A stretch of DNA of 64,000 bases from Bacillota bacterium (GCA_023409735.1 JAEYRB010000023.1:1-64000), one strand, 5' to 3'; positions 16,545 to 25,352 are shown, counted from the first letter of the stretch. Notes: generated from the sequence alone by a model not told the origin. Program-made: numbers and translations.

Positions 16545-17885
16545 TCAGGCAAATAGCTCTGCATGTTTCCTGTGCAGCCAGAAATACGCCCCAAGGCAAA
16601 TTAGAACCGACAGTGCAGAGCCCGCGGGGGATGCAATGCCCATTGGAAACAGGGTATCTGCAAAAGCTGCTGATGCAAAATAGGCAACCGGTATCCGTAC
16701 TAAGATAATTGATAAAGAATTGTGCAGAAAGGATATCGCGGACTTGCCATATGCACAAAAATAGCCGCTGAAGCTGAAATGAATGCCTGCAAAGATGCAG
16801 TCCCAAACATAGCTTCGCATATACTGCCCGCCCATATGAACCACACTTGGATCCTTTGTAAACAGGCCAACAAAGGTTTCTGCCTGAAACTGCATCAAAA
16901 CAGATGCTGCGACACCAAATACGACAGTAATCATTACAGCATATCCAAGTGTTTGTTTTACCCGCTCATGCTTTTTGGCTCCAATATTCTGCGCAGAAAG
17001 CGCCGATACAGAGGCTAGCATGGTAGAAGGGATGAGGAACAAAATACCGATTATTTTTTCCACAACGCCTACTGCTGCTGCATCAGACAACCCCCTCCGA
17101 TTAGCTATGATTGTAATCACCAAAAAAGCGACCTGGATAAAGCCGTCCTGAACCGCTACAGGAATTCCGATCTTCAGTAAAGTGCCAAGAACGTTCCGCT
17201 TAGGACGGAAGTCGGCTACTGAAAGATAAATACCGGTTTCTCGTTTCGCGATAATGATAAACGACACAATAACACTGATTGCCTGTGCGATTGTTGTTCC
17301 CAGTGCCGCTCCTGCTGCACCCATCTGCAAAGCGCCGATAAACAGATAATCCAGCACGATATTAGCAACACAGGCAATGAATGCAAAATACATTGGGCTT
17401 TTAGAATCTCCCATCCCACGAAAAATTGAGCTTATGATATTGTAGGCCGTAATAAACGGAATCCCCAAAAAACAGATAGCCAGGTAGGAGATTGTCTCTT
17501 CAAAAGCAGCTTCCGGTGTAGACATGACTGCTGCAACCTGACGAACCAGCAGAAGCAGCAAAACAGCCAAACCAACAGAAAACACCATAAACAATATAAC
17601 TGTGTTTCCTATAATAGTTCCGGTTTCCTCCTGCTTCTTTGCACCGATGGATCGTCCAATCATTATCGTGGCCCCCATTGCCAGGCCAACAATAACAACT
17701 GTGACCATGTGCATCACCTGACTGCCAATAGAAACAGCTGTAGTGCAATCTGTTCCATTGAACTGTCCGATTATAAAGAGGTCAGCCATTCCATAAAGTG
17801 TCTGCAAAAAGTATGACAGCAAAAATGGCAGAGAAAATGAAATTAATGTTTTAAAGACATTGCCGCTTGTCAAATCTCGTTTCAT
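16545..17885 (-). CDS. MATE-family multidrug efflux transporter
   Basis: The ~446-residue protein has twelve hydrophobic segments and typical MATE features: an N-terminal 'LTSGNVFKTLISFSLPFLLSYFLQ', 'GMADLFIIGQFNG', and a mirrored second half starting near residue 230 ('FRPKRNVLGTLLKIGIPVAVQD'). Members exchange Na+ or H+ for cationic drugs or metabolites. The ATG at 17885 is preferred, with AGGAG nine bases upstream. The TTG at 17891 is too close to that site. No regulator is adjacent. Confidence 0.93.
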   Translation of the reverse strand: MKRDLTSGNVFKTLISFSLPFLLSYFLQTLYGMADLFIIGQFNGTDCTTAVSIGSQVMHMVTVVIVGLAMGATIMIGRSIGAKKQEETGTIIGNTVILFMVFSVGLAVLLLLLVRQVAAVMSTPEAAFEETISYLAICFLGIPFITAYNIISSIFRGMGDSKSPMYFAFIACVANIVLDYLFIGALQMGAAGAALGTTIAQAISVIVSFIIIAKRETGIYLSVADFRPKRNVLGTLLKIGIPVAVQDGFIQVAFLVITIIANRRGLSDAAAVGVVEKIIGILFLIPSTMLASVSALSAQNIGAKKHERVKQTLGYAVMITVVFGVAASVLMQFQAETFVGLFTKDPSVVHMGGQYMRSYVWDCIFAGIHFSFSGYFCAYGKSAISFLHNSLSIILVRIPVAYFASAAFADTLFPMGIASPAGSALSVLICLGAYFWLHRKHAELFA

Positions 17886-18127
17886 ATACAAATACTCCTG
17901 ATATTTATCTGATTATAACATAATGCGTATGAATTTTGTCACAATAGCCCCAAAGCAAAAATGCTCAAACACAACAACGCATAAGAAAGCCTTGCGGTTA
18001 GACATTTTGGGGCAAAAAAAACCGCAATTGAAATTATTTCAACTGCGTACAAATCTCTCTTAACTAAATAATTTCTTCTCGGAAGACATAACACTATGCC
18101 ATTCTTTTGGTTTGATTTTGGTTTAAT

Positions 18128-18414
18128 TTATTTTGCTGGGATAGTGCTCTCTATATGATGTATCATTGCTTCCTTACTCTGTCTCATTATCTCCTGGACG
18201 TCACATCCTACAATGTCAAGGTTTTGTGCATCGTAATAATAGCAATCATTTATCCCAAACATACCATTTGCCAATGCTTCTCTGTATTAGTCAGTAAGAA
18301 AGTCATAGTAAATGCCTTTTCCCTTGAGTTGTCTCATCCCCATTGCCTCGAGTGTGGGATTTCTCTTTGATAATACCTTTCATCATAAAGTTGTGTCAAG
18401 AATCGCACAACTCG
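18128..18414 (-). pseudogene. Decayed gene remnant, family not recognised
   Basis: Two minus-strand frames give protein-like sequence that appears to join. 'RVVRFLTQLYDERYYQREIP' lies upstream (to about 18340). A frame change then leads to 'GKGIYYDFLTD', a TAA, and 'YREALANGMFGINDCYYYDA' running on through 'VGCDVQEIMRQSKEAMIHHI' to a stop at 18128. The charged/hydrophobic periodicity and the clean C-terminus argue for a former gene of at least 95 codons carrying one frameshift and one stop. I do not recognise the family. Confidence 0.45.
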
Positions 18415-18631
18415 TGTATATATTAATAATATCCAAACTGACATCAGCAATAATGGCTGCTTGATGTGGCAATGCAAAAAAAGCTCCCCCGCCTACCGCA
18501 ATGCATTTACCTTGTTATAAACTGTTATTAGTGATAACATGTAAAATATCATAAAATACAATTATTTATTATATGTGCGTGCAAATCAGAGACTGCTGAT
18601 GCATATTTGCATTTTAGGGGGAGTGCTCACA

Positions 18632-19237
18632 ATGAATTTTACCAAGCTTTCAAACTCGCTTCAATTGAAGGGCTACAAGGTTCAATGCTTCGATAACCAC
18701 GTAGAAGCTTCCAACTATCTGAACGCATCCATCGATGAAACAAATGTTGCGTTTGGCGGTTCTGTGACTTTGCAGCAAATGAACTTATTTGACTTACTTT
18801 CTTCTCATAATACTGTTCTTTGGCATTGGAGAAGGCCGGAAGGTAAAACAGCTTCCGAGATACGGCGGGAAGCTATGGTATCGGATATTTATATCTCTTC
18901 AGTAAATGCAATTGCCGAAACAGGTGAGATCATCAACATTGATGGTACTTGCAACCGTATTTCTTCTATGCTCTTCGGCCATAAGATACTATATCTGGTT
19001 ATTGGCAAGAACAAGATTGCACCTGATTTTTCCTCTGCGCTTGACCGTGCTCGAAATATTGCGGCGCCTATGAACGCAAAAAGACTTAACAGAAAAACTC
19101 CCTGTGCTGTAAAAGGTGACCGCTGCTATAATTGTTCCAGTCCCGAACGAATCTGCAATGCACTATCCGTATTTTGGCAAAAGCCTGACAGTATGGAAGT
19201 TGAAGTCATACTTATCCAAGAGGACCTGGGCTATTGA
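18632..19237 (+). CDS. LUD-domain protein (LutC/DUF162-like)
   Basis: The 201-residue protein shows the LUD pattern: 'VAFGGSVTLQQMNLFDLL' near residue 42, 'REAMVSDIYISSVNAIAETGEIINID' across residues ~88-113, then 'GTCNRISSMLFGHK'. A cysteine-rich tail carries 'GDRCYNCSSPERIC'. Stand-alone LUD proteins of this size are widespread in Clostridia. They are related to lactate-utilisation LutC, but their role is not established. The start at 18632 is chosen because AGGGGGAG lies eight bases upstream; the frame is open to 18575 without a site. It is separated from the following TetR gene by about 190 bases and is probably a single-gene unit. Confidence 0.82.
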   Translation: MNFTKLSNSLQLKGYKVQCFDNHVEASNYLNASIDETNVAFGGSVTLQQMNLFDLLSSHNTVLWHWRRPEGKTASEIRREAMVSDIYISSVNAIAETGEIINIDGTCNRISSMLFGHKILYLVIGKNKIAPDFSSALDRARNIAAPMNAKRLNRKTPCAVKGDRCYNCSSPERICNALSVFWQKPDSMEVEVILIQEDLGY

Positions 19238-19426
19238 GAATTATTATTTGCTTATACATTTATTCTCTGCGCATTTTGCTGCCTTTAGATTTCTTCTTGT
19301 CTGCAATCCCTTAGTATATTTTTATTAATTAATGCTATACTTTAAGACGGTCTTGTAATTGTTGACACAATTTTAAATAAGATATATTATAGCCATAAAT
19401 GAACACGTTCAAATTGAGGCCGCTTG

Positions 19427-19945
19427 ATGAAAATAAACAGTGAACTATATGAAAAAATAATGTCCTGCGGAAAAAAGGTATTGCTCGAAAAATCTTATAA
19501 TGATCTTACAATGCGCTATATTGCTGGAGAATGCAATGTGTCGGTCGGTACGGTGTATAACTGCTTTCCGTCAAAAGAAATGCTTGTTGCCAAAATCATG
19601 CTTAAAGATTGGCTTGTTCTGCTGGATAAGGCTTCACAAGAGATCGAGGAGACTTCTTCATGCATTTACGGGCTTGAAACAGTATACAACACGATCCGAA
19701 GTTATGTTACGCTTTACAGCGGCGTATTTGAAAGCCGCGGATCCGAGGTCAATCTTCATGTCGATCAGCACAAAACGCTTATCGGTCAGCTCAGCAGTCT
19801 GATTGATCTACTTCTCACGCGATTTGGAAAAAGTACCGACCCTGATCCGACGCTTTTTTTGGCGGAGGCACTTCTTCTCGCCGGTTGCAGGCGAGATATA
19901 ACCTTCAATGATATCAGCATTTTTATCAATAGAGTTATTCAATAA
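19427..19945 (+). CDS. TetR-family transcriptional regulator
   Basis: The 172-residue regulator has an N-terminal TetR helix-turn-helix: 'YNDLTMRYIAGECNVSVGTV' followed by 'YNCFPSKEMLVAKIM'. The rest is helical and short for the family. The ATG at 19427 follows GAGG by seven bases; a TTG directly before it also opens the frame. The gene is first in a same-strand run of six genes to 24045 and probably controls that operon. No clear palindromic operator was seen in the promoter region. Confidence 0.85.
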   Translation: MKINSELYEKIMSCGKKVLLEKSYNDLTMRYIAGECNVSVGTVYNCFPSKEMLVAKIMLKDWLVLLDKASQEIEETSSCIYGLETVYNTIRSYVTLYSGVFESRGSEVNLHVDQHKTLIGQLSSLIDLLLTRFGKSTDPDPTLFLAEALLLAGCRRDITFNDISIFINRVIQ

Positions 19946-19969
19946 TTATTAAACAAAGGAGACATGATG

Positions 19970-20893
19970 ATGAGCAGCTTTGAAAATTTGCGGATCGTTG
20001 ATAATTTCTATCAGACATCACTGTTCTTTCCGATGCCGACAGTCGTTATCAGCACCCTGTGCGAGGACGGAGGCACCTCTCTCGGCCCCTATTCTCTTGT
20101 CCAGCCTTACTACATCGCCGGCAAGGACTACTATGCTATGCTTCTCGAATGCCGCAACTCCTCAAACACCGCACAAAACATTCTTCGTACCGGAAAATGT
20201 GCCCTGAACTTCGTTACAGACGGGAGAAAGACCTTTAAAGAGTGTGTGAAACTTTCATGGCCGGGCGATAAGCCGGATGAGAAAATGCCCAAGTGCAACT
20301 TCATACTCGAAAAAGGTATTGTCCAGGAAGAAAATCCTGATGATATCCGTCCTCTCGTCGTTGCCGACTCATATCAGGTCATCGAATGTACATGGATGAG
20401 AGATCTCGATGGTGCAGGCATCGATCAGCCCGGGAACCTTAATGGCTATGAGCCGCCGTATCACGATTTCAACGGTATTACTTCCAAATTCGGCGCGCAT
20501 TTCATCCTACGGATTGACAAAATTCTGATGAAGAAAAAGTATAAGAATGCGATCATCAACGGTGTCAAAAGAAGAGATTTCCCCAATGTTCCCATTGATT
20601 TCGGATATCGTGACAGCAAAAACTTCTGGTATTGCAAGAGATCTCGCATGATCCCCGAGCTTCTTGCTTTCCGTCCTCAGACCATCGAATCGGTTCGTTA
20701 TGCTGCAGATCGTGCAGATGATGTTGTCAAATTCACCGATGATGCGCTGAAGACTATTTTAAATGTTCCACGTGTATTCCTGCCGGTGGTTCTCAAGGGT
20801 TGTGTCAGTTGGGCAAAGGAAAACAACTGCACCCTCATCACCGAAAAAGAAATGGCCATCATTAACGACAAACGCTCGAAAGATAAAAAATAA
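19970..20893 (+). CDS. Flavin reductase-like FMN-binding protein
   Basis: The ~307-residue protein resembles the flavin reductase domain family: 'FFPMPTVVISTLCEDGGTSL' is followed by 'GPYSLVQPYYIAGKDYYAML' and 'SSNTAQNILRTGKCALNFV', the usual split-barrel FMN site. The C-terminal ~100 residues are an extension. ATGs at 19964, 19967 and 19970 are in frame; AAAGGAG spacing favours 19967 or 19970. It sits in an operon with an NAD(P)-binding oxidoreductase and a PPOX-fold protein, which suggests a redox pathway. The substrate is unknown. Confidence 0.75.
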   Translation: MSSFENLRIVDNFYQTSLFFPMPTVVISTLCEDGGTSLGPYSLVQPYYIAGKDYYAMLLECRNSSNTAQNILRTGKCALNFVTDGRKTFKECVKLSWPGDKPDEKMPKCNFILEKGIVQEENPDDIRPLVVADSYQVIECTWMRDLDGAGIDQPGNLNGYEPPYHDFNGITSKFGAHFILRIDKILMKKKYKNAIINGVKRRDFPNVPIDFGYRDSKNFWYCKRSRMIPELLAFRPQTIESVRYAADRADDVVKFTDDALKTILNVPRVFLPVVLKGCVSWAKENNCTLITEKEMAIINDKRSKDKK

Positions 20894-21040
20894 GTTCTGT
20901 CCTCCAGAGACTTAACGCAGAGCTATATGAACTGGATCGCTGAAATCATCAATGTATTCGGCCAGGGTTGTCTGCTTACCGGAACGGTGATACTCGACAA
21001 AAACGGTCTTGCCGAATTTCAATTTACAGACAAGGACTGA
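20894..21040 (+). pseudogene. In-frame coding remnant directly after the flavin-reductase stop
   Basis: The frame continues directly past the TAA at 20891-20893 for 48 codons, including 'QSYMNWIAEIINVFGQGCLL' and 'TGTVILDKNGLAEFQFTDKD', and ends with TGA at 21038-21040. The sequence looks coding but has no ribosome site. It may be the 3' remnant of a deleted gene that landed in the same frame, or a C-terminal tail cut off by a recent stop. The family is not recognised. Confidence 0.4.
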
Positions 21041-21081
21041 CTGACCTATAAGTCTGTATATTACCAAAAGAAAGGAGAGGT

Positions 21082-21123
21082 ATGAGACGGCTCTTGATTA
21101 TCTCATGCCATAGAAAAAAATGA
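21082..21123 (+). CDS. 13-residue upstream ORF overlapping the NAD(P)-binding protein start
   Basis: A strong AAAGGAGAGG site (21071-21080) is followed by ATG 21082 and the short frame MRRLLIISCHRKK. Its TGA overlaps the ATG of the next gene by ATGA. The downstream ATG at 21120 has only an A-run before it, so its translation may depend on ribosomes ending the short frame. The alternative is a remnant start of a degraded gene. Confidence 0.4.
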   Translation: MRRLLIISCHRKK

Positions 21124-21968
21124 AAGTTTTACTTGCAGGTGCGTTCGGTCACCTAGGTACGGACATTTTACATTCTCTCGTTGACGCAAATCATGAGGTT
21201 ATTGCTGCCGATATTGCCATTCGCGAGCTTGACTTTGACGGATTTACTCCCATGAAAATTGATATGACCGACCGCGGTTCTCTGAAAGGAGTCTGCGACG
21301 GAGTTGATGTCGTTATTACGACAGTCGGCCTTACAAAGGCGAGTCAGACCGTGACCGCATACGATATAGACTACGGTGCAAACAAAAATCTTCTTGATGA
21401 AGCTATCTCGGCAGGAGTTAAGCACTTTGCATACATTTCTGTACTGAAGTCATCGAAGGGAAAACATATCCCCATGCTCGGCGCAAAGGCAAAGCTTGAA
21501 GAAGAGCTGATGAAGTCTCCGATTCAACATGCGATCTTCCGACCCACCGGTTATTTCTACGACACCGCACACATCTTTCAACCCAAAGTAGAAGAAGGCA
21601 AGGTAACTCTTCTCAAAACAAAAGAGCCTATCAGATGCAATGTTATTGACACTCGTGATTTTGCCGACTACATAGTTGAGCATATGTGTGATGAAAACAA
21701 AGAATACGATGTCGGCGGAACGGAGACATACACCTATGAAGAAATCGCGAAAATGTTTTTCGCCGCCGCAGGAAAGAAGCCTATGATAAAATTTGCTCCT
21801 GCTTTCCTATTTGACATGATAATTGCAATGTCTCCAAAGTGGAAAAAGGGCGTTATTATGTTCGGCAAGTGGACTATGACCGAGGACATGGTCGCAGAAG
21901 TTCACACCGGCAAACGCAGTTTTGCCGCATATATTAAAGAAATTTATAAAAAGGGATTGAAATTCTGA
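21120..21968 (+). CDS. NAD(P)-binding protein, NmrA/atypical SDR type
   Basis: The 282-residue protein has an N-terminal Rossmann motif, 'VLLAGAFGHLGTDILHSL', with GxxGxxG. 'MKIDMTDRGSLKGVCDGVDVV' and 'HFAYISVLKSSKGKHIPMLG' follow, and the atypical SDR 'IFRPTGYFYD' segment comes near residue 140. It lacks a classical YxxxK, as NmrA-like and atypical epimerase-type members often do. A role as an NAD(P)H-dependent reductase or redox sensor is likely. It belongs to the TetR operon and its start is overlapped by a 13-codon upstream frame. Confidence 0.8.
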   Translation: MKVLLAGAFGHLGTDILHSLVDANHEVIAADIAIRELDFDGFTPMKIDMTDRGSLKGVCDGVDVVITTVGLTKASQTVTAYDIDYGANKNLLDEAISAGVKHFAYISVLKSSKGKHIPMLGAKAKLEEELMKSPIQHAIFRPTGYFYDTAHIFQPKVEEGKVTLLKTKEPIRCNVIDTRDFADYIVEHMCDENKEYDVGGTETYTYEEIAKMFFAAAGKKPMIKFAPAFLFDMIIAMSPKWKKGVIMFGKWTMTEDMVAEVHTGKRSFAAYIKEIYKKGLKF

Positions 21969-21996
21969 TATCAAAATTCAGCAGGAGGATAACAAT

Positions 21997-22824
21997 ATGT
22001 TCCCAAATGGATATTTAATTCTGCTTGCAGTCAGCCTTATCTGCTGCTGTATCGGCTATTACAGATTTGTATGGTTTATGTCTGTCGGCTACGGATTTTC
22101 CGCTGCCGGTATCGGAATCACAATGTTCGTAATTTCGCTTATTCGCGGTCAGTTTGATATTCTCTTTACACTTCAGTGCCTTCTTTTTGTAATCTATGGA
22201 ATTCGCCTTGGCCTGTTCTTATTTATTCGCGAGATGAAGAACGTAAGATATCGCGAAAAGATGAAAGAGGTCGGCGGCGATACCAAGGTTCCCGTATTCG
22301 TATCTCTGTTCATATGGATCATCTGCGGCGCAATTTATGTAATGCAATCCTCAGGTGCCGTTTATCGTCTTCTCAACAATTCTGAAACGAATTATGCCCT
22401 GATCATTGGCATCATTATCAGCGCTGTCGGCATCGTACTTGAAGCCGTTGCCGACAAACAGAAAGGCTATGCAAAAGAAAAGAATCCCAATATGCCTGCA
22501 ATGCACGGTCTTTATAAAATTTGCCGTTGCCCGAACTACTTCGGCGAAGTTCTGTTCTGGACAGGCACCTTTATTTCCGGCATCGGTGCAGTCATCGGTT
22601 TGCAGTGGCTCATTGCGGCAATAGGTTACATTGAGATAGTGTTTGTCATGCTGTCCGGCGCAAAGCGTGTCGAAACGCGCCACATCAAGCACTACGGCAC
22701 AAATCCCGACTATATCAAATACGCCGATTCAACTCCCCTTTTATTCCCGCTTATTCCCTTGTACCATATGACAAACGAAGAAAAAATCGCATCTGAGGAA
22801 TCTGCTAAAAAAGCTAAGGCTTAG
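21997..22824 (+). CDS. DUF1295/steroid 5-alpha-reductase-like membrane protein
   Basis: The 275-residue protein has about seven membrane segments and the C-terminal signature 'GLYKICRCPNYFGEVLFWTG' of DUF1295, a family related to 3-oxo-5-alpha-steroid reductases and isoprenylcysteine methyltransferases. A Lys-rich tail ends the protein. AGGAGG lies upstream of the ATG. Its neighbours are flavin- and NAD(P)-linked proteins, so reduction or methylation of a lipid-like substrate is possible. This is inference. Confidence 0.82.
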   Translation: MFPNGYLILLAVSLICCCIGYYRFVWFMSVGYGFSAAGIGITMFVISLIRGQFDILFTLQCLLFVIYGIRLGLFLFIREMKNVRYREKMKEVGGDTKVPVFVSLFIWIICGAIYVMQSSGAVYRLLNNSETNYALIIGIIISAVGIVLEAVADKQKGYAKEKNPNMPAMHGLYKICRCPNYFGEVLFWTGTFISGIGAVIGLQWLIAAIGYIEIVFVMLSGAKRVETRHIKHYGTNPDYIKYADSTPLLFPLIPLYHMTNEEKIASEESAKKAKA

Positions 22825-22841
22825 AAGAGAGGTAAGAAATA

Positions 22842-23366
22842 ATGGCTGAAAAGAATTGTGAAGCAGTTGATATTTCGCATTTCAAAAACTTTTGGATTGA
22901 ACAACAAAAGACAGCAAAACATATGGTTCGGGATGATGCTCTCGCTCATATCGTAGGTTTTATCAAAAGTCATAACACCTGCGCACTTGCAACCGCTGCC
23001 GGTGACTTTGTGCGCTGCACGCCGATAGAATATGCATACATGGACGGCTGTTTTTACCTTTATTCCGAAGGGGGCGCAAAGTTCATTGGTCTTGAGAAAA
23101 ACAAAAACGTGTCTCTAAGCATCTTCGAGTATTACGGAGATAAGAATGACTCGCACGGGCTTCAGGTGATGGGTACGGCCGAACTCTTCCCTCCGGGATG
23201 TGAACTGTTTAAAAAGGTGCTTGAATTCAAAGGAATCCCGTACGACGTTATGAAAGCGGCAAAGGTCGATGTATGCCTTATCAAAATTACGCCGAAACAA
23301 TACGAAATGTATGACACCAACTTTGTAAAGGCGGGCTTTGACGTTCGTCAAATTATCAATTTCTGA
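22842..23366 (+). CDS. Pyridoxamine 5'-phosphate oxidase-fold (PPOX/FMN-binding) protein
   Basis: The 174-residue protein has the split-barrel pattern: 'HNTCALATAAGDFVRCTPIE', then 'YAYMDGCFYLYSEGGAKFIG' and 'NVSLSIFEYYGDK', then 'GLQVMGTAELFPPG'. An ~40-residue N-terminal helix precedes it. Such proteins bind FMN, F420 or heme, and the ligand cannot be chosen from sequence. AGAGAGG precedes the ATG. It is the fifth gene of the TetR-led operon and is followed 16 bases later by an unrecognised gene. Confidence 0.8.
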   Translation: MAEKNCEAVDISHFKNFWIEQQKTAKHMVRDDALAHIVGFIKSHNTCALATAAGDFVRCTPIEYAYMDGCFYLYSEGGAKFIGLEKNKNVSLSIFEYYGDKNDSHGLQVMGTAELFPPGCELFKKVLEFKGIPYDVMKAAKVDVCLIKITPKQYEMYDTNFVKAGFDVRQIINF

Positions 23367-23382
23367 TCCGGAGGAAGCAAAA

Positions 23383-24045
23383 ATGACAGAAAAAATGCTT
23401 GAGGCTATCGGACAAATATATCCGCTTACGGAAAAAGATTGCGGGGAATTTGCCAAAAGCAAAGTCAACGGAATGAAGTTTTTGATCCGCGCTTTTGAGG
23501 CAAGAGGACTCGGTAATGTTTCGATGATGAGCGGGACTGCCATGTTCGGGATGATGAAAATGGATACCGTAATTATCAACCCTTTTGAAAAGGATATGGC
23601 ACTCTTTTCTTATGACAGAATCTATGCGGTAGGAAATGACACAATTTTTCTTGAACTTTACGATACTCGAATCGAGAAAAGCACCGTTTCCGACGAACTG
23701 TCAAAGGTTGTTGCGGCTTACAGCGACATTCCCGAGGAACCCGTTGCGCCGAACTGGTACGATGACATCAAATTACCCGAAAGCATTAAAAAGAAAGGCA
23801 AAAAAGCCATAACGCCCAGGATTGACAATTTTACCGTCGAATATCTTGAAGCGTATCTTAAGTTATGCGCTGATGCAAAGGAGTGTGACCGCACCGAAAA
23901 GATGAAAGCTGCACAAGTTTATACTGAAGGGTTGCTGTCAAACGGTGGCCCCAGTACGGACCAGTTCGTGAAATCGAAGGGGCTTGAGTTCACACAAAAG
24001 CTATTCCGCACCGTTTTATTCGGAACTGGACCCCTTGAAAGCTAA
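23383..24045 (+). CDS. Uncharacterised protein, last gene of the TetR redox operon
   Basis: The 220-residue soluble protein has no signal peptide. Residues ~55-85 are a beta-rich stretch ('DTVIINPFEKDMALFSYDRI'). The C-terminal third is helical and ends 'RTVLFGTGPLES'. I do not recognise the family. GGAGG lies seven to eight bases before the ATG at 23383, so this start is favoured over the frame opening at 23338, which overlaps the previous gene. Its consistent place behind a PPOX-fold gene suggests it handles the same cofactor or substrate. Confidence 0.7.
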   Translation: MTEKMLEAIGQIYPLTEKDCGEFAKSKVNGMKFLIRAFEARGLGNVSMMSGTAMFGMMKMDTVIINPFEKDMALFSYDRIYAVGNDTIFLELYDTRIEKSTVSDELSKVVAAYSDIPEEPVAPNWYDDIKLPESIKKKGKKAITPRIDNFTVEYLEAYLKLCADAKECDRTEKMKAAQVYTEGLLSNGGPSTDQFVKSKGLEFTQKLFRTVLFGTGPLES

Positions 24046-24066
24046 TTTGAAAAACAATATTCTGCC

Positions 24067-24109
24067 AAAAAGGCCTTGATAACAGGAAACTCCTGTTTCA
24101 AGACCTTTT
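24067..24109. terminator. Bidirectional terminator between the redox operon and pncB
   Basis: Two nested stems form: AAAGG(C)CTTGA with CAAG(A)CCTTT, and inside them ACAGGA with TCCTGT. An A-run precedes and a T-run follows, so it can terminate both the plus-strand operon and the convergent minus-strand pncA-pncB unit. Confidence 0.8.
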
Positions 24110-24152
24110 CTGCGATATACTGTCAAATCATCAATAATGTTTTGTATCCGCT

Positions 24153-25352
24153 TCAATTTTCCCGTTCCCGCTGGAGTCTGAACTCCACGGAACGCATGAG
24201 ATAGGTGAGGTACTCCGCATCCCGACACATGGCCTTGCTGGGCACATCAGAGAGCTTGGCCACGGGGCGGCCGTTGACATACTGCAGCTTAATGACGATG
24301 TTCAGGGCCTTTTCGCAGGTGTCATTGGTGCAGTAGGTGCCGATGCCGAAGGAAACCTTTGCTCTATCCTTGAAGTAGTTATTGAGCGCCTCAGCCTGAT
24401 CAAAATCCAGACCGTCGCTGAACAAAAGCAGCTTGGTTCTGGGGTCCACACCGTACTTCTCGTAGTGTGCGATAATTTTCTCGCCCCACTCGTACGGATC
24501 ACCGCTGTCGTGGCGAACACCTGTGTAGTTATTTACCATGGAACGGTTGAAGTCCAACAGGAACAGATCCGTTGTGATAGTGTCAGTGAGGGCGGTGCCG
24601 TTATCACCATTATATTCGTTGTACCAGTCCTCCATGGCATATTTGTTGGTATAGGCCAGGGGGATGCAATCAATGCCCTGATACATCTGGACAAACTCGT
24701 GAGCATAGGTACCGATAGGGGTGAGTTTGTACTTCATAGCGAGGTATACATTGGAGGTGCCGACACAATTATTCGTTTCCGTGGCCAGGCGGCGAACCAC
24801 CTCGTCCTCCCATTCCCGGGAGAGCCTGCGGCGGCATCCGAACTCGGCAAATTTAAAGGTGTACTTGCCGCTTTGGAAGTCCTCGATCTTCTGTGTCAGG
24901 CGCTCCTCGGCAGATTTTCTCAGAGTTCTATAGTCATACTGCATACGGAAGTAAACCTCGTTAATGATCTCCAGCAGGAAGATCTCAAACTGCATAGCGG
25001 AAAACAGAGGGCCTCTTACTACCACGGAAAGCTCGCCATCAGGCTTTCCCTCTACGCTGACATAGTCTCGGATGGGATGCCACAACCGCAGGAACTCCAC
25101 ATAGTCGCTCTTGATGAAGCGGATGGCGCGGAGATAGTCAAGCTCCTCATTGGTAAAGGTCAGGGTGCACAGATGGTCTACCTGTTCATTTATCTCCTGT
25201 ACTATTTCCGGGGTAAAGACAATACCCTTGTTTCTGCACTTGAAGTAATATTCGCCGTTCAGGTTGGTGTGCTTGTGAAAGATTACCTGATTCATATTAA
25301 ATTTATAGAGATCCGTATCCAGCAGTGATACAACAATAGGTTCCAGTTTCAT
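24153..25352 (-). CDS. pncB: Nicotinate phosphoribosyltransferase
   Basis: The 399-residue protein matches the E. coli-type PncB in length and motifs: 'LLDTDLYKFNMNQVIF' at the N-terminus, 'EFGCRRRLSREWEDEVV' near residue 170, and 'TGVRHDSGDPYEWGEK' with the phosphorylatable His. 'FGIGTYCTND' is the phosphate-binding region. It makes nicotinate mononucleotide from nicotinate and PRPP, with ATP use. It is downstream of the nicotinamidase gene on the same strand, with a 62-base gap, so the two form a nicotinamide salvage route to NAD. GC content and codon choice are clearly higher than in flanking genes, which suggests acquisition by transfer. Confidence 0.96.
   Translation of the reverse strand: MKLEPIVVSLLDTDLYKFNMNQVIFHKHTNLNGEYYFKCRNKGIVFTPEIVQEINEQVDHLCTLTFTNEELDYLRAIRFIKSDYVEFLRLWHPIRDYVSVEGKPDGELSVVVRGPLFSAMQFEIFLLEIINEVYFRMQYDYRTLRKSAEERLTQKIEDFQSGKYTFKFAEFGCRRRLSREWEDEVVRRLATETNNCVGTSNVYLAMKYKLTPIGTYAHEFVQMYQGIDCIPLAYTNKYAMEDWYNEYNGDNGTALTDTITTDLFLLDFNRSMVNNYTGVRHDSGDPYEWGEKIIAHYEKYGVDPRTKLLLFSDGLDFDQAEALNNYFKDRAKVSFGIGTYCTNDTCEKALNIVIKLQYVNGRPVAKLSDVPSKAMCRDAEYLTYLMRSVEFRLQREREN

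Noticed and set aside
16507..16806. A 99-codon minus-strand frame
   Set aside because: It overlaps the 3' end of the MATE gene in another frame, has no ribosome binding site and shows no domain.
18155..18370. A 71-codon plus-strand frame
   Set aside because: The minus strand here carries a decayed gene with protein-like sequence. The plus frame has no ribosome site.
24465..25328. A 287-codon plus-strand open frame
   Set aside because: It lies entirely antisense to pncB, whose motifs are complete. Its length comes from the high GC content and codon bias of pncB on the other strand.
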